From: Closterium sp. NIES-65
Taxonomy: Eukaryota > Streptophyta > Zygnematophyceae > Desmidiales > Closteriaceae
Length of the DNA: 64,000 nucleotides
Direction of reading: 5' to 3'
Assembly (NCBI GenBank): GCA_948144175.1
Contig: CANXME010001999.1
Location: 248,001 to 312,000, forward strand
Both the position numbers and the translations under genes were made by a program. Positions 11,900-22,942 of this stretch are shown here, one piece after another. Within the stretch, counting starts at the first letter, position 1, and every line of letters begins with the position of its first letter. The notes beneath the pieces were generated by a model. It worked only from the letters and a program-made list of their open reading frames with translations. It searched no databases and was not told where the DNA came from.

Positions 11900-13384
11900 T
11901 GGCTCGAAGCCATGGACAAGGAGTTAAAGGCGCTGGAAGAACGCAACACCTGGAAAATTGTTCCCATCGGCGTGGCACGCAGCAAGACAATCCTCACCGG
12001 AAAATGGGTTTTCCGTGTGAAAACCGAAGCAAACAGCACCATCGACAAGTTCAAAGCACGCTGGGTCGTACGCGGCTTTGACCAAGAGCACGGACGCGAC
12101 TTCACCGAGACATTCGCGCCAGTTAGCCGACACACTTCACTACGGATCCTCCTCGCGATAGCCGCCATGAAGAAGAAGAAACTACACCGAATCGACGTTG
12201 CCAACGCTTTCCTCTACGCACCTGTCGACGCCGAGATCTTCGTCGAGCAACCACACGGCTCTAACACAGACCCCAACCAAGTCCGTCAGCTACTGAAGTC
12301 ACTATACGGTATCAAGCAAGCCCCGAGACTGTGGCAGCAGTACTTACACGCTTGACTCATTCGCATTGGATTCCGCCAGCTACCGCACGACCAACGCATG
12401 TACCGGCTTACAAAGGGCACTGACTACATTCTACTCATCGTCTACGTAGACGATTTCCTCTACATCGGCTCGACCGACGGCGTCACAACCTGGTTCGAAG
12501 GAGTGCTGCAGCAGGACCTCACGCCCACAATCTCATCTACCGTGACACAATACCTCGGCCTCAACATCCAAGAAGAAGAAAGCGCGATCTACCTCAGCAC
12601 CGCGAAGTACGCCGACACTATCGTTAAGCGATTCGGATTAACGCCAGCCGCTATCTCCAAACCGTACCGCTACACCACAGGAAGTAATAAGGAAGTCTCC
12701 GCTCCGCTCAAACCTGCCGGCATACGCGATTACATACAGAAGCTGGGATGCCTCCTCTTCGCAGCAGTCACCTGCCGACCGGACCTATCGTACTCTGCGA
12801 GCCAACTCGCCACCTACCTCAAGAAACTTGAAGCAAAGCACATGGCGGAGCTCGACCGCGCACTGCACTACCTCGTCAGCACTCCGTCGATCGAACTAAC
12901 CTACTACAAGACCGGAACTGCTACACCTAAGTTGATCGGCTACGTCGACGCTGACCACGCCGGCGATTCTGACAACAACCGCTCGCGCACCGGCTACATC
13001 TACCGACTTGAGCCTATCGGGCCTATCTCGTGGCAGTCGAGCAAGTAGGAATTAATTGCTCTCTCCTCAGCTTAAGCAGAATATATTGCACTCTGCTCTG
13101 CCACCAAGGAAGTACTGTACCTTTGCGAACTGCTGGAAGAAGCGAAGCTGGCCAGGTACCCAGCTTCTCCATGTTTTGCGACAATCAGCCAGCGATTTGC
13201 ATAGCGAACAAGAGCGGATTTGCGAACAGGACGAAGCACATCGCCCTGCAATTCTTCGTGAAGGACGAGATCGAGAAGGGGAGACTTGAACTGTCCTACT
13301 GCCCCACGTCCGAGATGGCAGCTGACTACTTGACCAAGAAGCTCGGAAAACCAAAGTTCGAGTACTGCATGCTGCTGACTGGAC
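11900..13384 (+). pseudogene. RT and RNase H part of element E
   Basis: RT begins MDKELKALEERNTWKIVPIG. It includes KARWVVRGFDQEHGRDFTET and the YVDDFLYIGS box near 12450. RNase H carries YVDADHAGDSDNNRSRTGY near 12945 and the tail FCDNQPAICIANKSG. Confidence 0.85.
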
Positions 13385-13818
13385 TGTTGGGCTGAGAAAA
13401 GCCCTTAGGATCTTAGCAGGGGTGAACTCTGGGTAGGACTGATGTAGTAGCGGAAGCGTTTTAATGAAGAGTTGTGAACCACCTTGCACTAGTATGTGAG
13501 GGCAAAGTAAGTTTATTAAGGCAAAGAGATACAGGATTATATAAGAGTACAATGAAGAGATATAGTTGTAACTACTTTGCTGTTGCAGTTCGATACAGTG
13601 ACGACTCGGGCAACTGCTCTGTAGCGAGTCAGTTGTGTGTCCTTGCTGTCGCGCTGTACTTGTCAGGTCAAAGGTCGCTGACCTTTGACTTTCGCGTAAC
13701 CTCCAGCAGTTACTTCAACCTCCGACGGTTGACTCGCTGGTGCCTCGATATGCTTTGCTTCGCTTGTGCATTGGTGTTTCGACACGACAGAGGCGCTTAA
13801 GATCGATTGTTTCCAACA
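13385..13818 (-). repeat. 3' LTR of element D (434 bp)
   Basis: On the minus strand it runs TGTTGGAAACA ... CAGCCCAACA. It holds an inverted repeat of two 10-bp arms (GTCAAAGGTC, 3-bp loop) at 13667-13689. It matches 26362-26797 over its whole length. Confidence 0.92.
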
Positions 13819-13859
13819 CTCCCCTTCGCTTCTGGAGTGTCGCTGTTGGTGACGTGGCT

Positions 13860-15380
13860 CTGTCCAGTCAGCAGCATGCAGTATTGGAACTTCTGTTTTC
13901 CGAGCTTCTTGGTCAAGTAATCAGCTGCCATCTCCAATGTGGGGCAGTATGACAGCTCGAGTCTCCCCTTCTCGATCTCGTCCTTCACGAAGAAGTATCG
14001 CAGGGCGATGTGTTTCGTCCTGTTCGCGAAGCCGTTCTTGTTGGCGATGCGAATTGCTGACTGGTTGTCGCAGAACAGGGTGAAGCTGGGTAACTGAGCT
14101 AGCTTCGCTTCTTCCAGTAGTTCGGAAAGGTAGAGTCCTTCCTTGGTGGCTGAGTAGAGTGCTATATATTCTGCTTCAGCTGAGGAGAGCGCGATTAACT
14201 CCTATTTGCTCGACCGCCAGGAGATAGGTCCGATGGGTTCGAACCGATAGATGTAGCCGGTGCGCGAGCGTCTGTTGTCAGATCCGCCTGCGTGATCGGC
14301 GTTGACGTAGCCGATTAGCTTAGGTGTTGTAGTTGCATTCTTTTTGGTAAGATAGACCGATCGTCAGGGTGCTGATGAGGTAGTGAATAGCGCGGTCGAG
14401 CTCCGCCAGGTGTTCCGTTTCAGGCTTCTTGAGATAGGTGGCGAGCTGGCTTGCGGAGTATGATAGGTCCAGGCGGCAGGTGACAGCTGTGAAAAGGAGG
14501 CATCCCAGTTTCCTCTGGTAGTCGCGTATGCCGACGGGCTTGAGTAGAGTAGATCCTCCCTTGATGTTTCCTGTCGTGTAGCAGTACGGCGTGGAGATGG
14601 CGGTCGGTGTGAGTGCGAAGCGCTTGGCGATGGTGCCGGCGTATTTTGCAGCGCTGAGATAGATCTCGTCTTCTTCTTCTCGGATGTTGAGACCGAGGTA
14701 CTGTGTGACGGTAGATGAGACCGTGAGCGTGAGGTCCTTCTGCAGCTCCCCTTCGAACCAGGTTGTGATGCCGTTGGTCGAGCCGATGTAGAGTAGATCG
14801 TCTACATAGACGATTAACAGGATGTAGTCGGTGCCCTTCGTGAGCCGGTACATGCCCTGATCGTGCGGTAGTTGTTTGAAGCCAATGCGAATGAGGCGAG
14901 TGTGCAGGTATTGTTGCCATAGTCGCGGAGCTTGCTTGATGCCGTAGAGCGATTACAGCAGCTGACAGACTTGATTCGGCTCATCGTTGGAGCCGTGCGG
15001 TAGTTCGACGAAGATTTCTGTGTCAACAAGTGCGTAGAGGAATGCGTTCGCAACGTCGATTTGCCGCAGCTTCTTCTTCATGGGGGCGATCGCGAGGAGG
15101 ATTCGGAGTGAAGTGTGTCGACTGACCGGAGCGAATGTTTCGGTGAAGTCGCGTCCGTGTTCTTGGTCAAAGCCGCGTACGACCCAACAAGCTTTAAACT
15201 TCTCGATGGTGCCGTCAGCCTTTGTCTTCACACGGAAGACCCACTTCCCGGTGAGTACTGTTTTGTTCCGTGCTACGCTGATAGGGACGACCTTCCAGGT
15301 GTTGCGTTCCTCCACTGCCTTTAGTTCCCTGTCCATGGCTTCGCGCCATTTTTCCTTATGTTCCCCCCCCATATCCTGTT
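13860..15380 (-). pseudogene. RT and RNase H part of element D
   Basis: The RT carries MDRELKAVEERNTWKVVPIS, KACWVVRGFDQEHGRDFTET and YVDDLLYIGST. The RNase H tail ends DEIEKGRLELSYCP and AADYLTKKLGKQKFQYCMLL, close to the 3' LTR. Its gag and integrase parts are on the other side of C. Confidence 0.85.
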
Positions 15381-15602
15381 GAACTGTCGCAGGATCTTAA
15401 GGAATGGCTGCGCCGTGAACTGCGGTATCGAGGCCAAGGATTTGGAGTTCACTCTGTGTGTAGCAGGGGAGTGAAGTGTCCGCGGGATAAACAGCTTCGT
15501 CTCCCGCTTCTGGATCAGGTGCGAAATTGGGTCCTATGCGTTCTGCTTTGTCGGTGTTGACTTGTGCAGGTGTAACGTAACCGTTGTCAGCGAAGTGGTA
15601 AT

Positions 15603-15727
15603 TGAGAAGAAACGAGGAATGAGAATGACTAAGGGAAAATTGAGTACAAGTACAAACCCTACAAAGTTGTACCCCATATGTGCTACCCCACTATAGCCTA
15701 CAGTAGCTATGTCATATAAATCTGACA
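15603..15727 (-). repeat. 3' LTR of element C (125 bp)
   Basis: On the minus strand it runs TGTCAGATTTATATGAC to TTCTTCTCA and contains TAGGCTATAGTGGGGTA. Just upstream of it, on the minus strand, lies a purine tract inside a short hairpin (CCCCCAC ... TATGGGGGTG). Confidence 0.93.
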
Positions 15728-15989
15728 CACCCCCATAGGCAAAGTGGGGGAGAACAAGGGGTCACAAGACCAGTCAAGCAAAGCAAAGCAAGCTCAGGGT
15801 GGATCACAAAGTCACCACACATTCCGAGCACAAGTTCAAGGCCACAAGGCCAGTTCACATGCAGGATTACATACATATATATAAGGCTAGACAAGCAAGA
15901 GCAGGTGTATATATATATGCAACAGTAGAAACAAGGTCAAGGGGTGAGCAAGTGAGGCAAGGTAGGCACAAGACCCAGCTGAGTACAAA

Positions 15990-17470
15990 AGCGCTGATGA
16001 TCACAAGGCGCAAGTGCCTTGGTGAAGATATCAGCAGTGTTGGCCTCAGAGGCCACGTAAGCAAGGGGCAGCTGACCACGCTGCTGTAGCTCACGAGCAA
16101 GGAAGTAGCGGAGAGCAATATGCTTCGTTCTGTGCTCCAGTCTCTGCTCTCGACACAAGGCCAGCATGGCCTTGTTGTCTACGTACAGCACTGGAGGAGA
16201 ACGAGGCGGCTCTTCGAGGTCAGTCAGCAGGTAGGTGAGCCAGCGAAGCTCCTGTGCAGCCATGGCCCCGGCGTAGATCTCAGCCTCACAACTGGAGCCG
16301 AGAACAGAAGACGAGCGGGTAGCCCGCCACGAGACAGAGCCGGAACCAAGGCTGAAGGTGTAACCCTGTGACGACCGCTGCGTAGCCTGGTCGTCAGCCC
16401 AAGAAGCGTCTGCGTGCCTAGTGAGGACCACTGGACTCTGACCTCCAAGCACAAGCCCCATGCCCGACGTACTGCACAAGTAGCGCAACACCCTCTTCGC
16501 TGCAGCCATGTGCTCCGGTCTGTGTCTCCCAGGAGCAACATAGCGTGCGAGAATGCTAAGAGGGTATGCAAGGTCAGGTCGTGTGTAGGTCATCAGGTAC
16601 ATGAGGCAGCCAACAAGCTCTGGGTACGGGCCACTCGACTCTACGGACTCATCTGAAGGCAGAGCTGAGAGCGAGTGGCGAGTAGGCAGAGGAGTGGCCT
16701 GAGGCGAGGAGTACGTGAAGCCGAAGCGCTGAAGGACCTACTGCACCATGTGTGACTGATTCAGGGTAATGGTGCGGCGTGCTCTGTCCCGGGTGATCTG
16801 CAAGCCAAGGTAGCTGCGCACTTCACCCAGGTCTGTGCACGTGTGTCTCTTCTGCAGCTCGGACTTCACGTGGGCGAGTCCAGCAGTGTCAGCTGTGGCA
16901 AAGACCAAGTCGTCGACGTACACGAGGATGTAGAACGGCGGCAAAGAAGTGTCGGTGCGCAGAAATAGCGACGGGTCAGCAGTAGAGGGAGCAAACCCAA
17001 GAGCCGCAAGTGTAGTCCTCAGTGTGTCGTGCCACTCACGCGGTGCCTGGCGGAGAGTGTAGACTGGCCGCCGGAGGCTCCACTAGGTGCCAGGAGGAAA
17101 AGAGCCGGTGAAGCCAGGTGGGCGACGCAGCCAGATCTCCTCGTGCAGGCTGCCCTGCAAGAAAGCAATGCTGAAGTCAAGAGAGTGCAGCTCGTAGTCG
17201 CGGTGAGGAGCTATGTGCAGCAGTACCCGAAGAGTGGTCATCTTCGGGGTGGGAGAGAAGGTCTGAAAGTAGTAAACTCCCTGTCGCTGACTGAAGCCAC
17301 GAGCCACGTAACGCGCCTTGAAGACAGGCGGAGAATCCGGCGGCCGCTTCACCCTGAAAATCCACATGCCACTGACGATGTTCGCCCCAGGCGGGGGAAC
17401 CTCGTCAACGTAGGTGCCTGTGGACTTCAAGGAAGCCATCTGTGTGTCCATAGCTGCTTGCCACTGAGAG
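15990..17470 (-). pseudogene. RT and RNase H part of element C
   Basis: The RT has GMWIFRVKRPPDSPPVFKAR and YILVYVDDLVFATADTAG. The RNase H has DASWADDQATQRSSQGYTF and the tail YVASEANTADIFTKALAP. It is about 90% alike to the same part of H and G by eye. Confidence 0.88.
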
Positions 17471-18189
17471 GAGTAGGGACCCTCTATCGCCTCCGCGTAA
17501 GAGCGCGGAGTCGGGATGTCAAGTGCATCCGGGTCTCCCTCAGGGGTAAGCAGTACGGACACGAGATGAGGTGAAGCAGCAGCCAAACACTGGAACTCCT
17601 CCTGCCTGTCCTCAAGGACGTCCGTGCCAAGGGCACACTCACCCCCGACGGACGGAGGACAGACAGACTCAGACTCAGCGACAAGACTAGCAGCGTAGTC
17701 TAGACGACAGCCAGCAGCAAAGTCGACGAGCTCAGCAACTAGGGCAGACGCAGCAGTGGACTCAAAGGAAGGGTCGATGACGACAGTAGCAAGGAGACGC
17801 GTGACGGTAGGACTGGCAGCACGAAGAGAGTCCGACTCCGGGTCGGCAAGTGCAGGAAGCGAGGACTCAAGAGGAGAAGGCAAAGGGGCACGTAGAGGAG
17901 CAGTGGACGGACGTAGAGACATCCGGTGCGTGCCAGGGACAGGAGGAGGACGCTGACGAGAACCACGACCACTAGCGCGAGCAGCACGGACAGGCGACGC
18001 AGGGTGAGACGCAGGCTCTCGATGCTCAGCAAGACCTCCAGTAGAACCAGTGTAGGGAGAAGGAGCAGGCAGTGGGGAGGCCAGGTGTAGCTGTAACTGT
18101 GACGGGACAGGCTGTGGACACTCTAAGGGAGGAGGAGGACCAGTAGAAGGCGGGAGACCAAGAACCTGCTGAAGGAGCGGAACGAAGTA

Positions 18190-18910
18190 CGGCCGAGGCC
18201 GCGTGGCTACTCCAGACACAGCAGGGACACCACCAGTACCCCCAGCGGCAGCACCAGCGCCAGTAGCACCTCCAGCTCTAGTACCCCCAGCAGCACTAGT
18301 AGCACCCCCAGCAGGACCTCCTCCAGGACCGACAGCAGTAGCCTCAGCGCCAACACCCTCAGCAGCTCCAGCTCCAGTCGTACCCGCAGGCCCAGCAGCT
18401 CAAGTACTCCTAGTACGAGCACCTCCAGGACCCGTGGCACCAGCACTCTCAGCAGACGAAGAACCTCCAGCTCCAGCAGCACGCTTCTAGCGCCAGGCAA
18501 ACCACTCGCGCAACTCTTGTGGAGAGAGTGGCTCCTGCCGAGACGAAGCACCCGGAGATCCTCCAGGCCTAGCACCGCCAGACGCCACACGAGTAGGCCC
18601 AGCTCCCTCAGGCTCCGCACCCCCAGGCTCAGCACCTTCAGGCGGAGCACCCCCAAGCTCAGCACCCCCAGGCGTAACACCCCCAGGCTCAGCACCCCCA
18701 GGCTCAGCAACCTCAGTGGTAGCACCCCCAGGCTCAGCGCTCCTAGGCTCAGCACCCCCAGTAGTAGCACCCTCAGGCTCAGCACCCCCTGGCGTAGCAC
18801 CCACATGCTCAGCACCCCCAGAGTCAGCACCCCCAGGCTCAGCACCCTCAGCAGCACCAGAGTAACCAGTAACCTTGACAGGCTCGACTGCGTCTACCTG
18901 GGACACACCT
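18190..18910 (-). repeat. Linker minisatellite of element C
   Basis: This is the stretch between integrase and RT. It is built from a roughly 15-bp unit (plus strand CCCAGGCTCAGCACC) that encodes Gly-Ala-Glu-Pro-Gly type repeats on the minus strand. Equivalent arrays exist in B, G, H and I with different unit numbers. Confidence 0.8.
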
Positions 18911-18999
18911 GAAGGGGCAGGACCCTGAGGGGGGAGGGGGTCTACCGGGGGGGGACCCGACACAAGGAAGAGCGGTGGCGGGGGGAGGGACGGAGTGCA

Positions 19000-20400
19000 G
19001 TAGTGGAGGAGGCGGTAGTAGGGGACCGACTCGTCAAACGTGACGTCCTGGGAGGACAGAACACGGCGAGAGGTGGGGTGGTAGAACTGCCACCCTGGCG
19101 CGTCAGGGTGGAAGCCAAGGAAGACGCAAGGAGCAGCACGAGGGGACAGCTTGTCCGCAGACAAGTCGCGGACAAACGCCCGAGATCCCCAGACAAGGAA
19201 CGCAGACGCATCGCCAACCTTCCCCGTCCACAGTTAAGCTGGGGAGGTCTCCGGCATGGAGACCCCGGGTTGAAGGTTGATCTGATGCGCCGCGTACCGA
19301 ACCGCAAACGGCCACTGAAAATGGGGGGCACCTGCATGCATCATGGACGTACGGGCGACGTCCATGACCATGCCAATGCGGCGCTCAGCAATCCCATTAT
19401 TCTGTGGAGAGTCCGAAAGCGTGAAGGTCTGGCGGATGCCTCGTGCACGACAGTAGGCTCGCAGAAGGCCAGAGGAGAACTCTCCGCCTCTGTCAGAGTG
19501 CAGACGCAAAAAAGGAAAGTCCGAGCCGAAGCTCTGCCTGAGCTGGAGACGAGCTGCGCGGATCTAGTCCATCAACACCTCAGTGACATCACCCTTGCTG
19601 CGCAAGGGGAAGACTGTGGTGTAACGCGAGTAGTCGTCAACCACCAGCAGGAAGTAGCGCTCGTGACCCTGTCCACGGACGCGGGCTGGGCCCCACACGT
19701 CCATGTGAAGCGTCTGCAGCGGGGCCTCTGTCGGAGGAAACGGGGAGGAGTGAGGGGCAGCCTGCTGCCGCCCCTCGACACAGGGGACGCAGGTAGGGGC
19801 AGGCCCCGGAGGAAGGGGAGGGAGGGACCGGGGAAGACCAGAGACAAGGACACGAGAGGCCATGCCTCGGAGACGAAGCAAGGAGGGGTGACCAATCGGT
19901 GGTGCCAGAGGAGAGTCTCGTGAGACTGGAGGCGACACGAGCAGGTGGCAGACTCAGGACCAGACCTGGACGCTGCAGCAAACACCTGACCGGACGCAGC
20001 TACCTGACCGGACGCAGTGAGTGGAGGAGACTCAGTGGTCAGTGTGTACAGGCTCGACCCTGGCCGACGTGTAAACGTGGCCAGGTGTCGGCCTGTCCGA
20101 GCGTCCGTGCAGTGGGTCACCCGCTGACTCGCAGGAGTGAGTTGGTGAACCCCCGCATCCTGTAGGTCAGCACCACTCACCAAGTTCGTAGAGAACGAGG
20201 GGAGGTAAAGGCAAAACAGGGTGCCAGAGGGGGCCGCCGGACACGGGAGGACAGTGGAGTAGTGAGCAAGGACAGGACCCCCAGAGGGGTCTGCCAGAGA
20301 GACTGCAACTGGCCGGCCAAGCGGCGTGAGTATGGTGCGGTCTCGAAAGAAGGAGCGAGAAGCCCCTGAGTCAAGGGTGAAGGTGTGGGAGGGCGAAGCC
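19000..20400 (-). pseudogene. Protease and integrase part of element C
   Basis: The protease box is HTFTLDSGASRSFFRDRTIL near 20370. Integrase core motifs are HMDVWGPARVRGQGHERYFL, RLHSDRGGEFSSGLL and NGIAERRIGMVMDVAR. It serves cDNA integration in the copia cycle. Confidence 0.88.
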
Positions 20401-20599
20401 GACGCAGTACCTGAGAGAGCAGACTCACCAGCACCTGAGGGAGCAAACGCACGAGCACCTAGAGCAGCAGCCTTGCTAGCACCTAGAGCAGCAGCCTCAC
20501 CAGTACCTAGAGCAGCAGTCTCAATGGCCGGGCCGGACGGAAAACACCGGTAACAGTCACCCTCATCACGAATAGTCACAGCATACATGGCAGCAAGAA

Positions 20600-21927
20600 T
20601 AGCATCAAAGTCAAGGTCAAAGACAGCTACTCCCGCCCTAGACAACTCGCCCCAGCGGGGGATCTCAGCGGCCTCCGAGAACTGGTGACGCCAAGCGTCC
20701 GTCAGGCGGCCAAAGCAGCGCTGGGTGGAGTGCGCACCTCCGCACTGCTCACCCGCGCGGTCGCCGGTGCGTAGGACGTAGGTGCACGGACAAGTACCCC
20801 CACCCCGCTGGCGTGCAGCGTACCACTCACGGAGCTGCTGAGGGGGGGGGGGTGTCACGAGTGCGCTGCTGCTGCTGCTGCTGCTGCTGGCGCTGACCAC
20901 CACTGGAGCCGACCCTCTGCGCAGCGCCACCTCGACCAGCTCAACCGCCTCTGCCACCGCCTCCTCCACCGCCGCCACCTCCGCCACCTCCGCTCCCACC
21001 GCCACCACCGCCGCCGCCTCCGCCTCCACTGCCGCCACCGACACCTCCACCCCCGCCACCACCCCCACCGCCACTCCCACCCCCTCCGCCGCCTCCACCG
21101 CCGCCTCCACCGCCCCCGCTAGCTCCTTCAGCGCCCCTGCCCCCCTTGCCCTTGCCAGGGTGGCGTCTCCCGCTAGGGGTAGACGCCGCACCGACCGACT
21201 CAAGACCAACGAGGTCGGCCGCAGCAGCAGAGGCAACAGAGGGCAAAAGGGGGGAGGGGGAACACCCCTCAAAGATGGGGGTGCGAGGGTCACCACGAGA
21301 GGCTCCTACAGCTACTATGCTCTTCTCTGCTGCTAGGAGGGCCTTCTCGAGGAGGTCAACGGTGAGAGTGGTGGGGCAAACTGAGAGGAAGTGGTCCTTG
21401 ACTACGCGAAGGGAGTCAGGGAGCTGGGTGACTATGTAGTAGAGGGTGATGTACATGAGGGGGGGGTTCTTGGCGCAGAACTCAGCAGGAAGCGCAGCGC
21501 GGTAGCGAGTGTCACTAGTGCGGAGGTGCGTAATGAGGTCAGCGACTGTGGGAAAGGCAGCTAGGTCAGGGAAGAGGTACGGTAGCATGAGGCGGCTCAG
21601 TGTAGCAGTGGCAGGGGAGGAGTAGCGTGCAACTACAGCGTCGTACAAGGTCTGAGCACTCTTGTACTGGCTAAAGTGCGCACGCTCAGAGGTAGGCAGG
21701 TGGCGACGCACAGCAAGACATGCAGCAGCATCGCGTGTGGCCCACTTTGAGCGAACAGTGGCGTCAGCATCAGCAGCAGGGGCAGGAGAGGCACCAAAGG
21801 TGAGCTCAAAGAGGGAGAGACCGTCTGCCCTATCGCACTGTAAGAAAAGCTGCAGGTCATCTACCCAGACGTCAAAGTCAATAGCCTGACCCTCAGCGTC
21901 AAAGGCGAGGACACTAGGGGTAGCCAT
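20600..21927 (-). pseudogene. Gag part of element C
   Basis: It starts MATPSVLAFDAEGQAIDFDV, the start shared with G and H. The UBN2-like core ends near GCSPSPLLPSVASAAAADL. A Gly tract with scattered Ser follows (about 21145-20935), then the widened zinc motif CTYVLRTGDRAGEQCGGAHS with a further Cys. Confidence 0.85.
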
Positions 21928-22812
21928 GACAGCAGTAGACTAGCAGCGCGAACAGTAGGGTAAGGGCAGTTCAGTGATAGAGGCGCTGCTCTTACCGGAA
22001 AGGGCGGCTCGGGCGGCTCGGCGGCTCGGCGGCTCGGCAGTACGGCGGCTCGGCAGCAACTGCGGCTCGGCGACTCGGCGGCTCGGGCGGCTCGGGCGAC
22101 TCGGCGGCTCGGGCGGCTCAGGCGGTTCGGGCGGCTCGGCAACTCGGCGGTTCGGGCGGCTCGGCGGTCGGCTGCTGGGCTGCTCGGCGGCTCGGTGGTT
22201 CGGCTGCTGGGCGGCTCGGCGGCTGGAGTGGCTGGTGACGACAGCGGCAGCAGTCGGAGGAGCTGTGGCGACTGCTGCTGCAGAGACGGCGGCGGCTGCT
22301 GCCTCAGGGGCGGCGGCGGCCGGCCGCTAGGGGCCGCGAAGGGCGGCGGAGAGGCCGTGAAGGGCGCCACGAGGGGCCGCCGAGGGCGGCGACGGGCCGT
22401 GAGGAGGCCGCGGAAGGCGGCTCGAGGGGCCGCGAGGGGGGCCGTAAGGGGCCGACGGGCGGCGGGAGGGGCCGTAGGGGCCGCGGGAGGGCCCGTAAGG
22501 GTTGCGTGAGGGGCCGTAAGGGGCCGTAAGGGGCGGCTCGCTGGGCCGTAAGGGCGGCGTTAGGTGCCGTAAGGGCGGCACGAGAGGCCGTAAGGGCGGC
22601 GCGACGGGCCGTAAGGGCGGCGCTAGGGAGCCGTGAGAGGGCCGCTAAGGGCGACGCGACGGGGCTGTGAGGGGCCTAGCGAGGGCGCGACGGTAGGGAG
22701 AGCACACGGGGCGCGACTCGGTTCGGAGTGAAGCGCGCTCTGGGCAGGAAAAAAAAATTTCGTGGTGGTGGGCCCTAGGAATCGTTCCCACTAGGGAACC
22801 TGCTCGATACCA
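21928..22812 (-). repeat. Leader of element C with GC-rich repeats
   Basis: The stretch between primer site and gag has two repeat zones. Positions 22010-22220 are built of a 9-10 bp unit GCGGCTCGGG. Positions 22320-22690 are built of AGGGCCGTAAGGGGC-like units. No protein gene is recognisable. Confidence 0.75.
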
Positions 22813-22937
22813 TGAGAAGAAACGAGGAATGAGAATGACTAAGGGAAACTTGGGTACAAGTACAAACCCTACAAAGATGTACCCCATATGTGCTACTCCA
22901 CTATAGCCTACAGTAGCTATGTCATATAAATCTGACA
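22813..22937 (-). repeat. 5' LTR of element C (125 bp)
   Basis: It matches 15603-15727 except at four positions and is followed on the minus strand by TGGTATCGAGC, an initiator-Met-like primer site. The flanking GTAAT repeats the bases at 15598-15602. Confidence 0.93.
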
Positions 22938-22942
22938 GTAAT

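Larger units (their letters stand above)
15603..22937 (-). mobile_element. Copia element C (glycine-rich family) nested in D
   Basis: It is bounded by 125-bp LTRs at 22937-22813 (5') and 15727-15603 (3'), which differ at four positions. The flanking bases GTAAT at 15598-15602 and 22938-22942 form the target-site duplication inside D. In order it has a primer site TGGTATCGAGC, a GC-rich leader, gag (from 21927), protease, integrase, a repeat-rich linker (about 18910-18190), RT, RNase H and a 3' untranslated part with AT-dinucleotide runs and a polypurine tract. It is broken, with roughly eight breaks. About 3% LTR difference suggests a fairly young copy, later than D. Confidence 0.94.

Noticed and set aside
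18600-18850. Regular short repeats that might suggest a CRISPR array
   Set aside because: Units are about 15 bp with no unique spacers, and the setting is a retroelement polyprotein in a eukaryote.
18207-18857. Leu/Val-rich frame reading LGVLSLGVL, suggestive of membrane repeats
   Set aside because: It is an out-of-frame reading of the 15-bp linker minisatellite; the frame fitting the flanking integrase and RT gives GAEPGGAE repeats.
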